Shown in pieces: positions 36,620 to 45,023 of a stretch of 64,000 nt of DNA. The notes beneath the pieces are model-generated. The model made no database searches, was not told the DNA's origin, and saw only the letters and a list, made by a program, of their open reading frames with translations. This stretch comes from Vibrio echinoideorum (GTDB lineage Bacteria > Pseudomonadota > Gammaproteobacteria > Enterobacterales > Vibrionaceae): NCBI RefSeq assembly GCF_024347455.1, contig NZ_AP025484.1, positions 1,054,001 through 1,118,000 on the forward strand, in the 5' to 3' direction. The translations under genes were made by a program, and so were the position numbers. Positions within the stretch are counted from its first letter, which is position 1. Every line of letters starts with the position of its first letter.

Positions 36620-37240
36620 TTAACTCACGAACAACCACACACCAACGCCCATCATCAGCGTACCTGCGATACGGTTCATCAACTTGACGTTGTCGGCTTT
36701 ACCCAGCATATGTTTTAGGCTCTTACCACCTGTCGCGTACAAGGTCATGCAGACAAATTCAGAAACCAGAATAATAGACACTAGAATGAACAACTGAGGC
36801 GCTAAATCGACATTGCTATTAATGAAAGGAGGCAGTAATGAAATCATGAACGCCCAACCTTTCGGGTTAGCGATTGCCGTCACGAAACCTTGCACCACCA
36901 AATCCCAATCATTACTGACTTTGGTTGTTTGATTATCAGTACTGATCGCCAACTTGCCTCTTGAACGCCACATCTGAACACCCAAATAGAACAAGTAGCT
37001 TGCACCCACAAACTTAAAGACCGTAAATAGCCACGGGTAGTTAAGCATAATAGAAGCAATACCTAATACCGCGGCAATAGAAACTACAGCGACACCGGCC
37101 AGTTCACCAATCATCATCCATAATGTGCGCTTATACCCCACACTCATTCCTAGTGTCAAAGCCAAGGTCATACACATACCAGGCGTGATTGAAACAAAGA
37201 AGAACGTGGGAATAAAAGCCCAAAGTAGTGCGCTATCCAT
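36620..37240 (-). CDS. LysE/RhtB-family exporter
   Basis: Inner-membrane amino-acid or small-molecule exporter of 206 residues with about six TM helices. The opening FFFVSITPGMCMTLALTLGMSVGYKRTLWMMIGEL and the internal FVTAIANPKGWAFMISLLPPFI are hallmark LysE/RhtB segments. Standard length. Substrate unknown. Monocistronic. Confidence 0.9.
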   Translation of the reverse strand: MDSALLWAFIPTFFFVSITPGMCMTLALTLGMSVGYKRTLWMMIGELAGVAVVSIAAVLGIASIMLNYPWLFTVFKFVGASYLFYLGVQMWRSRGKLAISTDNQTTKVSNDWDLVVQGFVTAIANPKGWAFMISLLPPFINSNVDLAPQLFILVSIILVSEFVCMTLYATGGKSLKHMLGKADNVKLMNRIAGTLMMGVGVWLFVS

Positions 37241-37401
37241 ATCATTACCTTACTGGCTTAGTGTTATCTGATAACTGAAGTTACCCAAAATTTAAGTACT
37301 GTCTGAGAGCGCTGATTATTGAATCAACACACATTAGAGTTCGCTACTGAATTAGGTTTATTTATACCAAGAGCTTTTATAAACAGAACAGTGTTAAAAC
37401 A

Positions 37402-37429
37402 AAAAGAGCCACATCACCGTGGCTCTTTT
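37402..37429 (-). terminator. terminator after the DEAD-box helicase gene
   Basis: A perfect 11-bp stem AAAAGAGCCAC/GTGGCTCTTTT with a 6-base loop. Flanking A-tract and T-tract allow termination on the minus strand. Confidence 0.88.
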
Positions 37430-37445
37430 CAATCACCAACCGTAA

Positions 37446-38732
37446 TTACTTACGACGGTTTTTAATTCGTTTCATCATAGTCAAACGACGTTCAGCGCTT
37501 GCTTGATCTTGAGGCTCTTCGCTCGCGTTGTTCTTGCGACCCTGACGGTTTTTGTAAGCCGATTTTGTGTTCAACTTCTCGATGTAAGCATCACGTTTCT
37601 TCGGTTCATAACCTGGTTGTTCGACACGGCGAATACGTTGTTGGATCAGTGTTTCAACTTGAACAACAGTCAGCTCTTCTTCGCGGTTAACGAAAGAAAT
37701 CGCATGACCTTGTTTACCAGCACGACCTGTACGGCCAATACGGTGAACGTAATCTTCCGCTAGGAAAGGCATGTCGTAGTTAATTACGTGTGGTAAGTCT
37801 TCGATATCAAGACCACGAGCCGCAACGTCGGTTGCTACCATTACGCGCGCTCTGCCTTCTTTAAAGTCATCCAGAGCACGACGACGAGCGCTTTGCGCTT
37901 TATCACCGTGACAAAGTACTGCTTTGATGCCGTCTAGCTTAAGCTCTTTTACCACATCATTCGCTGTTTCTTTGTAGTTCACGAATACAAGAACTTGGCG
38001 CCAGTTTTTACGGCCAATAAGCTCAGAAAGCAGTTCTGTTTTACGCTCTTGATCTACTGGGTAAACCACGTGACCGACAGTAGCAGCCGTTGAGTTTTCA
38101 CGCTCAACACTAATACGTTTTGGTTTACGTAAAATATCAACAGACAATTGATTTAACTGAGTAGAAGTGGTTGCCGAGAACATCATGATTTGTGGAGACG
38201 TTTCTACATCTAGCATGATCTTACGAACAGCATTGATAAAGCCCATATCAAGGATACGGTCAGCTTCATCGAATACTAGGAATTCTAGGTTAGCAATAGA
38301 CACGTTACCCGCTTCTAAGTGCTCTTCTAAACGGCCTGGTGTTGCAACCAAAATATCAACACCCAGTTCTAATTGACGAACTTGTGAAGACATCTTGTTA
38401 CCACCGTAAACCGCAGAAACGCTCAGTTCAGTGTATTTAACGTAGTCTTTAATGTTTTGAGCGATCTGCGCAGCTAGCTCACGAGTTGGCGCAAGAATTA
38501 GGCCACGAGCCGTACCACGAGATGCTTTTTTACCGCTATTCAAAAGGCTCTGAATAACAGGCAATGAGAATGCCGCTGTTTTACCCGTACCGGTTTGAGC
38601 AGTAGCAAAAATATCATGGCCTTTACGAGCCATTGGAATCGCTTTTTGTTGAATTGGAGTGAGTTTTTCATAACCACACTCAGTCAACGCTTTGACTAAT
38701 TCAGGAGCAAAACCTTGAGAAGAAAATGACAT
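37446..38732 (-). CDS. rhlE: DEAD-box ATP-dependent RNA helicase, RhlE type
   Basis: Cytoplasmic RNA helicase of 428 residues. All core motifs are present in order: Q motif (LTPIQQKAIP), motif I (AQTGTGKTAA), Ia (APTRELAAQ), Ib (TPGR), II (DEAD), III (SAT), IV-V (ATDVAARGLDI) and VI (HRIGRTGRAG). A basic C-terminal tail of ~60 residues (QGRKNN, MMKRIKNRRK) binds RNA. The sequence resembles RhlE/SrmB-class proteins; vibrios have several, so the symbol is tentative. Confidence 0.85.
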   Translation of the reverse strand: MSFSSQGFAPELVKALTECGYEKLTPIQQKAIPMARKGHDIFATAQTGTGKTAAFSLPVIQSLLNSGKKASRGTARGLILAPTRELAAQIAQNIKDYVKYTELSVSAVYGGNKMSSQVRQLELGVDILVATPGRLEEHLEAGNVSIANLEFLVFDEADRILDMGFINAVRKIMLDVETSPQIMMFSATTSTQLNQLSVDILRKPKRISVERENSTAATVGHVVYPVDQERKTELLSELIGRKNWRQVLVFVNYKETANDVVKELKLDGIKAVLCHGDKAQSARRRALDDFKEGRARVMVATDVAARGLDIEDLPHVINYDMPFLAEDYVHRIGRTGRAGKQGHAISFVNREEELTVVQVETLIQQRIRRVEQPGYEPKKRDAYIEKLNTKSAYKNRQGRKNNASEEPQDQASAERRLTMMKRIKNRRK

Positions 38733-38847
38733 TGTTACGGGTTCCTTAAGCAGACAGCCTACATTCTTATTTCAGCCGAGCACTATAAAGTAATTAGAGT
38801 GATTTATCTCACATTTATCGTGATATAACGCAAACTTTCTCATTTAA

Positions 38848-38886
38848 TCTGGTGTTTACTTCACCATCCGCGAAGCAAACACCAGA
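38848..38886 (-). terminator. long hairpin downstream of the CobW gene
   Basis: TCTGGTGTTT/AAACACCAGA pairs perfectly, with inner CTTC/GAAG extending the stem. It lies 28 bp past the stop of the CobW gene and upstream of the helicase start; the T-tract is weak. Confidence 0.6.
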
Positions 38887-38913
38887 ATCATCGTATCAAA
38901 CAGGATAATTGAG

Positions 38914-39897
38914 CTATTTGATACCACACAGCTTGAGCAAAATCTGTTCGAGCTCAGCCCAAGGCATCTGTTGTGAGTCAATCACTTCAAGTCTAGATTC
39001 GAAGCCATCAAGTGTGATTTCATTCACTGATACGACTTGATTCGCCACGTTAAACGCGTAACAACCTTGGTCAGTATTCACCACCGCTTTTACACGCTCA
39101 GCCGTTAGATCCGACAACATAGAGAATAGCTCATCAAAATCAAATTTATGCTCTGCGCCAAATAGCCAACCACAACTAAAGTAGCCTTGTCCTTTGTTCT
39201 CTTTTCGGATGAAAGCTTCACCGGGAGGAAGTTGGAATTGAGGCTCTTGCTCAGCGTGATCATGATGGTGCGACTCAATGTTAGACGAAGCACTGCCATG
39301 TACCCTTTCAATATCTAAGACTTCTAAGGGTACTTCACCGTCATGGATTAACTTATGAAATACCTTTGATGGTGATTGGTTAGTTACCCAGTCATTGAAT
39401 ACATCGATATCTTCAGAATGCACTAAATCGACCTTGGTTCCTAAAATCACATCGGCACTGTCTAGCTGATCATTAAAGTTCTGATTAGACGTGTACTTTT
39501 CGTTAGATAGGTTTCTTGGGTCAACCAAGCCTAGCGTCGCTTTTAAATCAACATACGGTGTGTACTGTTCTGAAGTCAGCGTAGCAATAACCTGTTTGGG
39601 ATGACCAAGCCCTGTCGGCTCAATCAATAAACGATCTGGCTTTTGGCGCAGCAAAGCATTGATGCCTACCGACATAGGGACACCTGCAGTACAACACATG
39701 CAACCACCCGGCACTTCTTTAATCAAAGCGCCTTGATCTGTCATCAATGCGCCATCAATGCCGATTTCCCCGAATTCATTAACCAGAACAGCCCAGTTTT
39801 CATTCTCAGGTTTGTTTTTTAGTAGGTTCAAAATAGCGGTCGTCTTACCGACACCCAGAAAACCCGTAATTATGTTTGTAGGAACTTTTTTGGTCAT
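38914..39897 (-). CDS. CobW/YjiA-family GTPase, putative metal chaperone
   Basis: Cytoplasmic G3E GTPase of 327 residues. The P-loop is TGFLGVGKTT (11-20) and the metal-binding CxCC motif is C66-M-C68-C69. An Asp/Glu switch and TKVD (guanine specificity) follow, then a His-rich loop HHHDH at 210-214 and a C-terminal CobW_C domain. Such proteins deliver zinc or cobalt, and the His cluster fits metal binding. AAGGAG supports the ATG. A 12-bp palindrome GAGTATATACTC lies 21-32 bp upstream of the start. The metal is not determined. Confidence 0.85.
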   Translation of the reverse strand: MTKKVPTNIITGFLGVGKTTAILNLLKNKPENENWAVLVNEFGEIGIDGALMTDQGALIKEVPGGCMCCTAGVPMSVGINALLRQKPDRLLIEPTGLGHPKQVIATLTSEQYTPYVDLKATLGLVDPRNLSNEKYTSNQNFNDQLDSADVILGTKVDLVHSEDIDVFNDWVTNQSPSKVFHKLIHDGEVPLEVLDIERVHGSASSNIESHHHDHAEQEPQFQLPPGEAFIRKENKGQGYFSCGWLFGAEHKFDFDELFSMLSDLTAERVKAVVNTDQGCYAFNVANQVVSVNEITLDGFESRLEVIDSQQMPWAELEQILLKLCGIK

Positions 39898-39960
39898 ATC
39901 AGTTCTCCTTTTTCAGGGAGTATATACTCAATCACCGAAAAGTTGACCCCAATCGATTGT

Positions 39961-40126
39961 TTATACCAATCACAGTAAGTAAGTGATCAGAAATAGCGCA
40001 GGAAAAATGCTTGAGAACAAGGCGTAATTTTTTGATAAGTAGTTATTCTACAATAAAAAATTATAACGCAGTTATCGAGCGTTTTAACCAGCTAGGGTGA
40101 CCAGTTATTTACTACGATTGGTATTA
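39961..40126. mobile_element. MITE-like element with ~27-bp imperfect terminal inverted repeats
   Basis: The left end ATACCAATCACAGTAAGTAA and the reverse complement of the right end (ATACCAATCGTAGTAAATAA) agree at most positions over about 27 bases. Inside, GCGTAATTTTTT and AAAAAATTATAACGC make a second, nested inverted repeat around a central TAG...CTA. The unit is about 165 bp, carries no ORF and could fold into a cruciform. This is typical of non-autonomous dispersed elements in Vibrio. Confidence 0.7.
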
Positions 40127-40255
40127 CACTGAGATTCATTAATAGAGATATGGCGCAGATATAATCAGAAGAGATAAGAGTAGAGATAAATAGAGGGGAA
40201 ATAGATAAGTAAATAGAGAGGTAGATGAGAAAGTTGGATGCTCCAAACGAACTAA

Positions 40256-40278
40256 AGGCGTACTTTATCAGTACGCCT
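40256..40278. terminator. isolated hairpin upstream of clcA
   Basis: A perfect 9-bp stem AGGCGTACT/AGTACGCCT with a TTATC loop; no T-tract and no gene ending nearby. It could belong to an unannotated RNA or be the remnant of a terminator. Confidence 0.35.
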
Positions 40279-40572
40279 CACCCTCGTTACTCAATCGTGA
40301 GTTCGCGAATCAGGAAGCCTTAAATATCGACCTGAACAATTAACGAGGAACTAAAACTTTGTTTCTGAATCCATCCAAATTGTGTGTAAAACCTCACTTC
40401 TCCTTGCGGTTTGTTATGTTGCTTTACGATTTAACTATGGTTCATTTTTGGGGATATTCAAGCTGCCCCCAGATATTCGATCAAAATTGTGACAGTGATT
40501 CCACTATTGTCCATAGATTCCATTTATGAAATGAGTATATTCCATAAATGAAAATCAACTTTTCATCTTTAT

Positions 40573-40603
40573 TGCTATAGGATATGTATAGGAGGCGTAT
40601 AAT
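40573..40603 (+). promoter_or_regulatory. candidate clcA promoter
   Basis: A perfect -10 TATAAT at 40598-40603 lies 42 bp before the start codon, with TTGCTA at 40573-40578 as a weak -35 and a long 19-bp spacer. Confidence 0.45.
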
Positions 40604-40644
40604 TCAGTACAGCCCTCCTTTAACGACTCAGGAACCTAGCCTCA

Positions 40645-42051
40645 ATGACCAGAAGAGAGAAAATTAAGCAGTCCTTGCTAGCAAAAATGCCAAGGGATGC
40701 TATCAATCAATTTCTCTCAAGAGACAAAACACCCGCTTCTGTTCTCTTTCTTTCTTGTATCGTTGGCGTACTTGCTGGTGTTGTTGGTACCTATTTCGAA
40801 GTTGCGGTCCATTTCATTTCAGAAACTCGTACTGACTGGTTGAAAGATGAAATCACCAATTTTGTCCCTCTTTGGTTAGCCGCTTTCATTATCAGTGCTG
40901 CATTTGCCTTTATTGGATATTTCCTTGTACATCGCTTTGCGCCAGAAGCCGCAGGTTCAGGTATACCTGAAATTGAAGGTGCTATGGACGGAATGCGCCC
41001 TGTTCGATGGTGGAGAGTACTACCAGTGAAGTTCTTTGGCGGTATGGGTGCGTTGGGCTCAGGTATGGTGCTAGGCCGTGAAGGGCCGACCGTTCAAATG
41101 GGCGGCAGTATCGGTCGTATGGTCACAGATATTTTTCGAGTTAAAGATGATGATACTCGACACTCACTGTTAGCTTCAGGTGCCGCTGGTGGTTTAGCCG
41201 CCGCATTCAACGCACCTTTGGCCGGGATCATGTTTGTGGTCGAGGAGATGAGACCACAATTTCGCTACTCCCTGATTTCAATCAAAGCCGTGATCATCTC
41301 TGCTATTTCAGCCAATATTGTTTTTCGTTCAATCAACGGCCAATCTGCTGTTATCACCATGCCCCAATATCAACCACCAGAACTGAACTCGCTTTGGCTG
41401 TTCTTGTTATTGGGTGTGTTGTTCGGCCTGTTTGGTGTGATTTTCAATAAACTGATTACGCTCTCACAAGACCTGTTTGTCGCAATACACAAAAATGATC
41501 GCAAACGCTACTTAATCACTGGCGCCCTGCTGGGTGGTTGCTTTGGCTTGTTGCTGCTTTATATACCGGAATTGACCGGCGGTGGTATTGGTATCATCCC
41601 TAACATCACTAACGGAGGTTACAGCGCAAACGTATTATTGCTGATCTTTCTAGGACGAGTCCTCACCACACTACTCTGTTTCGGTTCTGGCGCTCCCGGC
41701 GGTATCTTTGCGCCAATGCTCGCACTAGGTACGCTCTTTGGTTACGCCTTTGGGCTTATTGCCGCTGCATTCTTTCCTGAGCTGAATATTGAACCAGGTA
41801 TGTTTGCAATTGCTGGTATGGGAGCTTTGTTTGCTGCGACTGTTCGAGCACCCATTACAGGCATATTATTGGTTATTGAAATGACCAATAACTACTATCT
41901 CATTCTACCGTTGATCATCACTTGCTTAGGGGCAGTTATCATTGCTCAAATGCTAGGCGGTCAGCCGATTTACAGTCAGTTGTTGAATCGTACGCTTAAG
42001 AACGAAAAGCTACGACAACAAGATCTTCCTCAGCAAGAGGAAGTACGTTAA
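40645..42051 (+). CDS. clcA: ClC-type H+/Cl- antiporter
   Basis: Inner-membrane chloride/proton exchanger of 468 residues, used in extreme acid resistance in enteric bacteria. The selectivity-filter motifs GSGIPEIEG (104-112), GREGP with the gating Glu146, and [11 protein letters not shown] are intact. E201 in VVEEMRPQF corresponds to the internal proton-transfer Glu of E. coli ClcA (E203), so it should be an antiporter and not a channel. Length matches ClcA (473). Confidence 0.93.
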   Translation: MTRREKIKQSLLAKMPRDAINQFLSRDKTPASVLFLSCIVGVLAGVVGTYFEVAVHFISETRTDWLKDEITNFVPLWLAAFIISAAFAFIGYFLVHRFAPEAAGSGIPEIEGAMDGMRPVRWWRVLPVKFFGGMGALGSGMVLGREGPTVQMGGSIGRMVTDIFRVKDDDTRHSLLASGAAGGLAAAFNAPLAGIMFVVEEMRPQFRYSLISIKAVIISAISANIVFRSINGQSAVITMPQYQPPELNSLWLFLLLGVLFGLFGVIFNKLITLSQDLFVAIHKNDRKRYLITGALLGGCFGLLLLYIPELTGGGIGIIPNITNGGYSANVLLLIFLGRVLTTLLCFGSGAPGGIFAPMLALGTLFGYAFGLIAAAFFPELNIEPGMFAIAGMGALFAATVRAPITGILLVIEMTNNYYLILPLIITCLGAVIIAQMLGGQPIYSQLLNRTLKNEKLRQQDLPQQEEVR

Positions 42052-42338
42052 CTACTTTGAATGTATGGAATTCCTGTAGTACGTCTGTACGAAAAGTGAG
42101 TTAATTACAAATAACTCAAAAAAATAAAGCACACTTTCCTCGTGCTTAATGTCCCGATTCCGCATCAAAATCAAAAAAGCAAACGTTAAACTTGCTATCA
42201 TCCACTCAAAATTATTTGAGTGCTCTTAACATCTATTGATGGCATAACTGAACGCTCTAGCTAGAGCAAACATTCAATAATTAACTCATACACCTTTAGT
42301 AACCCGCATTCTATAAATAATTAAGTTGGAGCAAGTCG

Positions 42339-43319
42339 TTGAATTGGAGAAGATTAACCCAAGTAAAAAATGTGCCGCCATCTCAGGCGTCTTTAGCACT
42401 TGGAGTAATTGGATTAGGACAGGCGTGGGCTTTATATGTACCAGGTATTGGTGAAATCACTCGCCCCTACCTCGCTTCGTTGGGCGCTCTATTATTACTT
42501 CCTGTTTTACTTCGCTACCTAACGAGTTTTAATACCTTCTTAAATGATATACGTCATCCGTTAAGTGGTAGCTTAATGGCGCCGATGAGCATGGCTTTAT
42601 TGATTCTGTGTGACTATCTAGCCGAAATCTCTCCAGTCATTGCTTATCCAGTCTGGTTCTGCGCGTTATTGTTGCATTTTACCATGATGGTGTTGTTCTT
42701 TAGCTTCCAGATCATCAACTTCAAAATGTCGAACATTGTACCGAGTTGGTTTCTGTATCCGGTGGGGTTAATCAGCAGCTCCTTAGCAGGTACACAATTT
42801 GGGCACACCGTTTTTTCAGAAACACTTGCGGCCACTTGTATCGGTATCTATTTTCTCATGCTGCCAGTGGTGTTGTACCGCTTGGTATTCGAAGGAAACC
42901 TTCCTCGTCGAGCAAGGCCAACACTGGCCATTATGGCGGCTCCTGTAAACCTGTCTTTAGCCGCTTACTTAGTTAACTTCGACAATCCAGACCCGATTCT
43001 GACAGGCGCGTTGGCAGGTATTGCCATCACCATGACACTGTTGATCTATCTGTGTTATATCCGGTTGATGCGTCTGAAATTCCAACCTTCGATTGCAGCC
43101 GTCACCTTCCCTTCAGTGATCAGTGCCATAGCTATGCACCGTTTGACTACGTTTTTCGGCGCAGAATACCCACAATGGTATTGGCTGCACAAATTCGGTT
43201 TCTTTGAACTAACTATTGCCACCATTTTAGTTATTTGGGTCGCTGGCGGTTACGTGAAAATGTACTGGCCGGAGTTTTTTGATGCTGAATATATGTCTAA
43301 AAAGATCAAGCGACTTTAA
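42339..43319 (+). CDS. TDT-family (TehA-like) membrane transporter
   Basis: Inner-membrane protein of 326 residues with about ten TM helices, of the tellurite-resistance/dicarboxylate transporter (TDT) family. Motifs such as VPSWFLYPVG and the pattern SLAGTQFG fit the central anion-pore helices. The start is TTG 42339, 7 bp after GGAG. Known members include an anion channel (TehA/SLAC1-like) and malate carriers; the substrate here is unknown. A terminator follows. Confidence 0.82.
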   Translation: MNWRRLTQVKNVPPSQASLALGVIGLGQAWALYVPGIGEITRPYLASLGALLLLPVLLRYLTSFNTFLNDIRHPLSGSLMAPMSMALLILCDYLAEISPVIAYPVWFCALLLHFTMMVLFFSFQIINFKMSNIVPSWFLYPVGLISSSLAGTQFGHTVFSETLAATCIGIYFLMLPVVLYRLVFEGNLPRRARPTLAIMAAPVNLSLAAYLVNFDNPDPILTGALAGIAITMTLLIYLCYIRLMRLKFQPSIAAVTFPSVISAIAMHRLTTFFGAEYPQWYWLHKFGFFELTIATILVIWVAGGYVKMYWPEFFDAEYMSKKIKRL

Positions 43320-43394
43320 TTTGAAATCAATTGGATCCAGCTTGATTCCATAATGACTTCCTACTTTCCGTATATTTAGACAGTTAACTCAAAA

Positions 43395-43419
43395 AAAAGC
43401 CTCACACTGTGAGGCTTTT
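43395..43419. terminator. terminator between the TDT gene and hmp
   Basis: A perfect 11-bp stem AAAAGCCTCAC/GTGAGGCTTTT with an ACT loop. It serves the plus-strand TDT gene and, with the A-tract on its left, probably hmp on the minus strand. Confidence 0.9.
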
Positions 43420-43476
43420 GAATAGGCAAGGTTTTAATAGTTCAAGCGAGTGTTAGTAGATCATGCGAGTGCTATA

Positions 43477-44673
43477 TTAGAAATTAGCGTGAGGGCCAAA
43501 TACTTCGTAGTGCACGCGTGAACGATCAACTTTAAGTACGTCTAGTTGTTCCACGATGTTCTTCATGAAGCCAACAGGACCACAGATGTAGAAGTCGCTC
43601 TCTTCAAAGCCGTTAGTATCAGAGATAGACGCTAGATCCATTTGACCTTCATGCGTGTTCTCACATGCAGACTCATCTTTCTTCATGTACCACGTTTTCG
43701 CTGCCCAACCTTTGTCGGCAACAATATCTTTAACGCGAGTCGTGAAAGAATGTTGGCCTACGTTTTCACACGCGTGAAGGTAAAGTACAGGTTCGTTTTT
43801 CTGTTCATTGTTTAAGAACTCAAGCATAGACTGCATTGGTGTTACGCCAACACCCGCAGAAATCAGCGTTACTGGTTTGCGGCGTTCTTGATACATAAAA
43901 TCGCCCGCTGGCGCATATAGACTTACTTCATCACCAATAGCGACAGTATCGTGCATGTGGTTAGATACCACACCTTGTGTCTCTTGGCCCTGGCCTTCAC
44001 GTTTCACAGAGATACGGTATTGCTTGCCGTTTGGCTTGTCAGACAGTGAATATTGACGAATTTCACTGTATTGAGAACCTTCAGGTTTTACTTCAATACC
44101 GATGTATTGACCTGGTGTGTAATCAAGAACTTCGCCACCGTCTTTTGGCTCTAAAATAAAGCTTGTAACCAATGCAGACTCTTCGATCTTGTTTGCAATA
44201 ACAAACGTACGTGCAGCTTCCCAGCCACCCACAGCTTGCTTGCGTTGAAGGTAAAGCTCAGCTTCACGGTCGATGAATACTTGCGCTAAAAATAGGTAAG
44301 CGGCAGTCCATGCTTCTTCTACTTCTGGAGTAAAGGCTTCAGTTGCCAATTCGCGCAGTGTTTCAATCAGGTGCAAACCAACAATTTGGTAATGTTCTGG
44401 TTGGATGTTAAAGCTTGTGTGTTTCTGTGCAATACGTTCAACCGCAGTGGTTAACGCTGCTAGGTTTTCAATATTCTTAGCATAAGCCGCAATAGCTTCA
44501 AACAGTGCCACACCTTGGCGACCTGTTCTTTGGTGAGTCATGTTGAAGATATCTTTCAATTCAGGGTTATGCGCGAACATACGTTGATAGAAGTGTTGAG
44601 TTAAAGCAGGGCCTGCGCTTTCTAAAAGAGGAATCGTCGATTTGATGATGTTGATATGTAGATTGTTTAGCAT
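43477..44673 (-). CDS. hmp: flavohemoglobin, nitric oxide dioxygenase
   Basis: Cytoplasmic NO-detoxifying enzyme of 398 residues converting NO and O2 to nitrate with NAD(P)H. Globin domain 1-140 has Tyr29, Gln53 and proximal His85 at the same numbers as E. coli Hmp. The FAD domain has RQYSLSD, and the NAD domain has SAGVGVTPM and FYICGPVGFM. The start is ATG 44673, 7 bp after GGAG; the longer frame to 44715 is an extension. It is divergent from norR, with a sigma-54 promoter and NorR-type sites between, as for the hmpA/norR pair in V. cholerae. Confidence 0.96.
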   Translation of the reverse strand: MLNNLHINIIKSTIPLLESAGPALTQHFYQRMFAHNPELKDIFNMTHQRTGRQGVALFEAIAAYAKNIENLAALTTAVERIAQKHTSFNIQPEHYQIVGLHLIETLRELATEAFTPEVEEAWTAAYLFLAQVFIDREAELYLQRKQAVGGWEAARTFVIANKIEESALVTSFILEPKDGGEVLDYTPGQYIGIEVKPEGSQYSEIRQYSLSDKPNGKQYRISVKREGQGQETQGVVSNHMHDTVAIGDEVSLYAPAGDFMYQERRKPVTLISAGVGVTPMQSMLEFLNNEQKNEPVLYLHACENVGQHSFTTRVKDIVADKGWAAKTWYMKKDESACENTHEGQMDLASISDTNGFEESDFYICGPVGFMKNIVEQLDVLKVDRSRVHYEVFGPHANF

Positions 44674-44820
44674 TGATTTACTCCGAACACTTAGTCTTAT
44701 GACCGTTGATGTCAAATTGACTAGTTTTATTTAAAGGTGACTTTATACCAATTCTTTCTCAATGAGCTCTATGGCTACATTTTGTTATGAGAATTACGTG
44801 GACTGATAAATACTCATTAA

Positions 44821-44834
44821 TTGATTCAAATCAA
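44821..44834. promoter_or_regulatory. perfect FNR box in the hmp leader
   Basis: TTGATTCAAATCAA matches the FNR consensus TTGAT-N4-ATCAA at all 10 fixed positions. It is 148 bp upstream of the hmp ATG and downstream of the sigma-54 promoter. E. coli hmp is repressed by FNR. An FNR-activated second promoter near 44786 is also possible. Confidence 0.75.
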
Positions 44835-44852
44835 CAATGAGTCAGTTATTCA

Positions 44853-44863
44853 GTCATATAGAC
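44853..44863. promoter_or_regulatory. GT-N7-AC motif 1 (NorR-type)
   Basis: GTCATATAGAC shares the pattern GTCA-N-A-N-AGAC with the two sites near norR. It falls just downstream of the predicted sigma-54 start site, an odd place for an enhancer, so it may be chance or a repressing site. Confidence 0.4.
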
Positions 44864-44881
44864 AACACGTGATGGACACAT

Positions 44882-44897
44882 TGCACAAACGGTGCCA
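44882..44897 (-). promoter_or_regulatory. sigma-54 promoter of hmp
   Basis: On the minus strand TGGCACCGTTTGTGCA has the -24 GG and -12 GC ten bases apart, as in the consensus TGGCAC-N5-TTGCA. Transcription would start near 44870 and run into hmp. NorR is an obligate sigma-54 activator, which supports it. Confidence 0.8.
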
Positions 44898-44952
44898 ACA
44901 TGCGAAAGCTAGCTCTGCCTAGCATCCTTTCAAAAAATCATTTCTAAATTAA

Positions 44953-44985
44953 GTCAAAAAGACCTTTTTTTTGTGTCACAAAGAC
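44953..44985. promoter_or_regulatory. paired NorR enhancer sites
   Basis: GTCAAAAAGAC (44953-44963) and GTCACAAAGAC (44975-44985) each fit GT-N7-AC and lie 22 bp apart (two helical turns). They are about 85-115 bp upstream of the predicted hmp start, the usual enhancer distance. A looser third motif GTATAAAAATAC lies at 44994-45005. Confidence 0.75.
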
Positions 44986-45023
44986 TCTACCATGTATAAA
45001 AATACAAACAGTATGAGCCCTTT

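Larger units (their letters stand above)
39898..40644. other. 747-bp gap between the CobW and ClC genes
   Basis: Contains, in order: a perfect palindrome GAGTATATACTC (39918-39929), the inverted-repeat element 39961-40126, a purine-rich tract of AGATA/GAGATA words (about 40140-40235), a 9-bp hairpin (40256-40278), and a promoter-like stretch before clcA. I see no protein gene in it. Confidence 0.6.
44674..45023. other. 350-bp hmp-norR control region
   Basis: Holds, from hmp outward: a perfect FNR box, one GT-N7-AC site, a sigma-54 promoter pointing to hmp, and two more GT-N7-AC sites close to norR. No gene lies in it. Confidence 0.8.

Noticed and set aside
44746..44760. TTATACCAATTC upstream of hmp as an end of the 39961 element
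   Set aside because: Only about 9 bases agree and there is no matching second end nearby.
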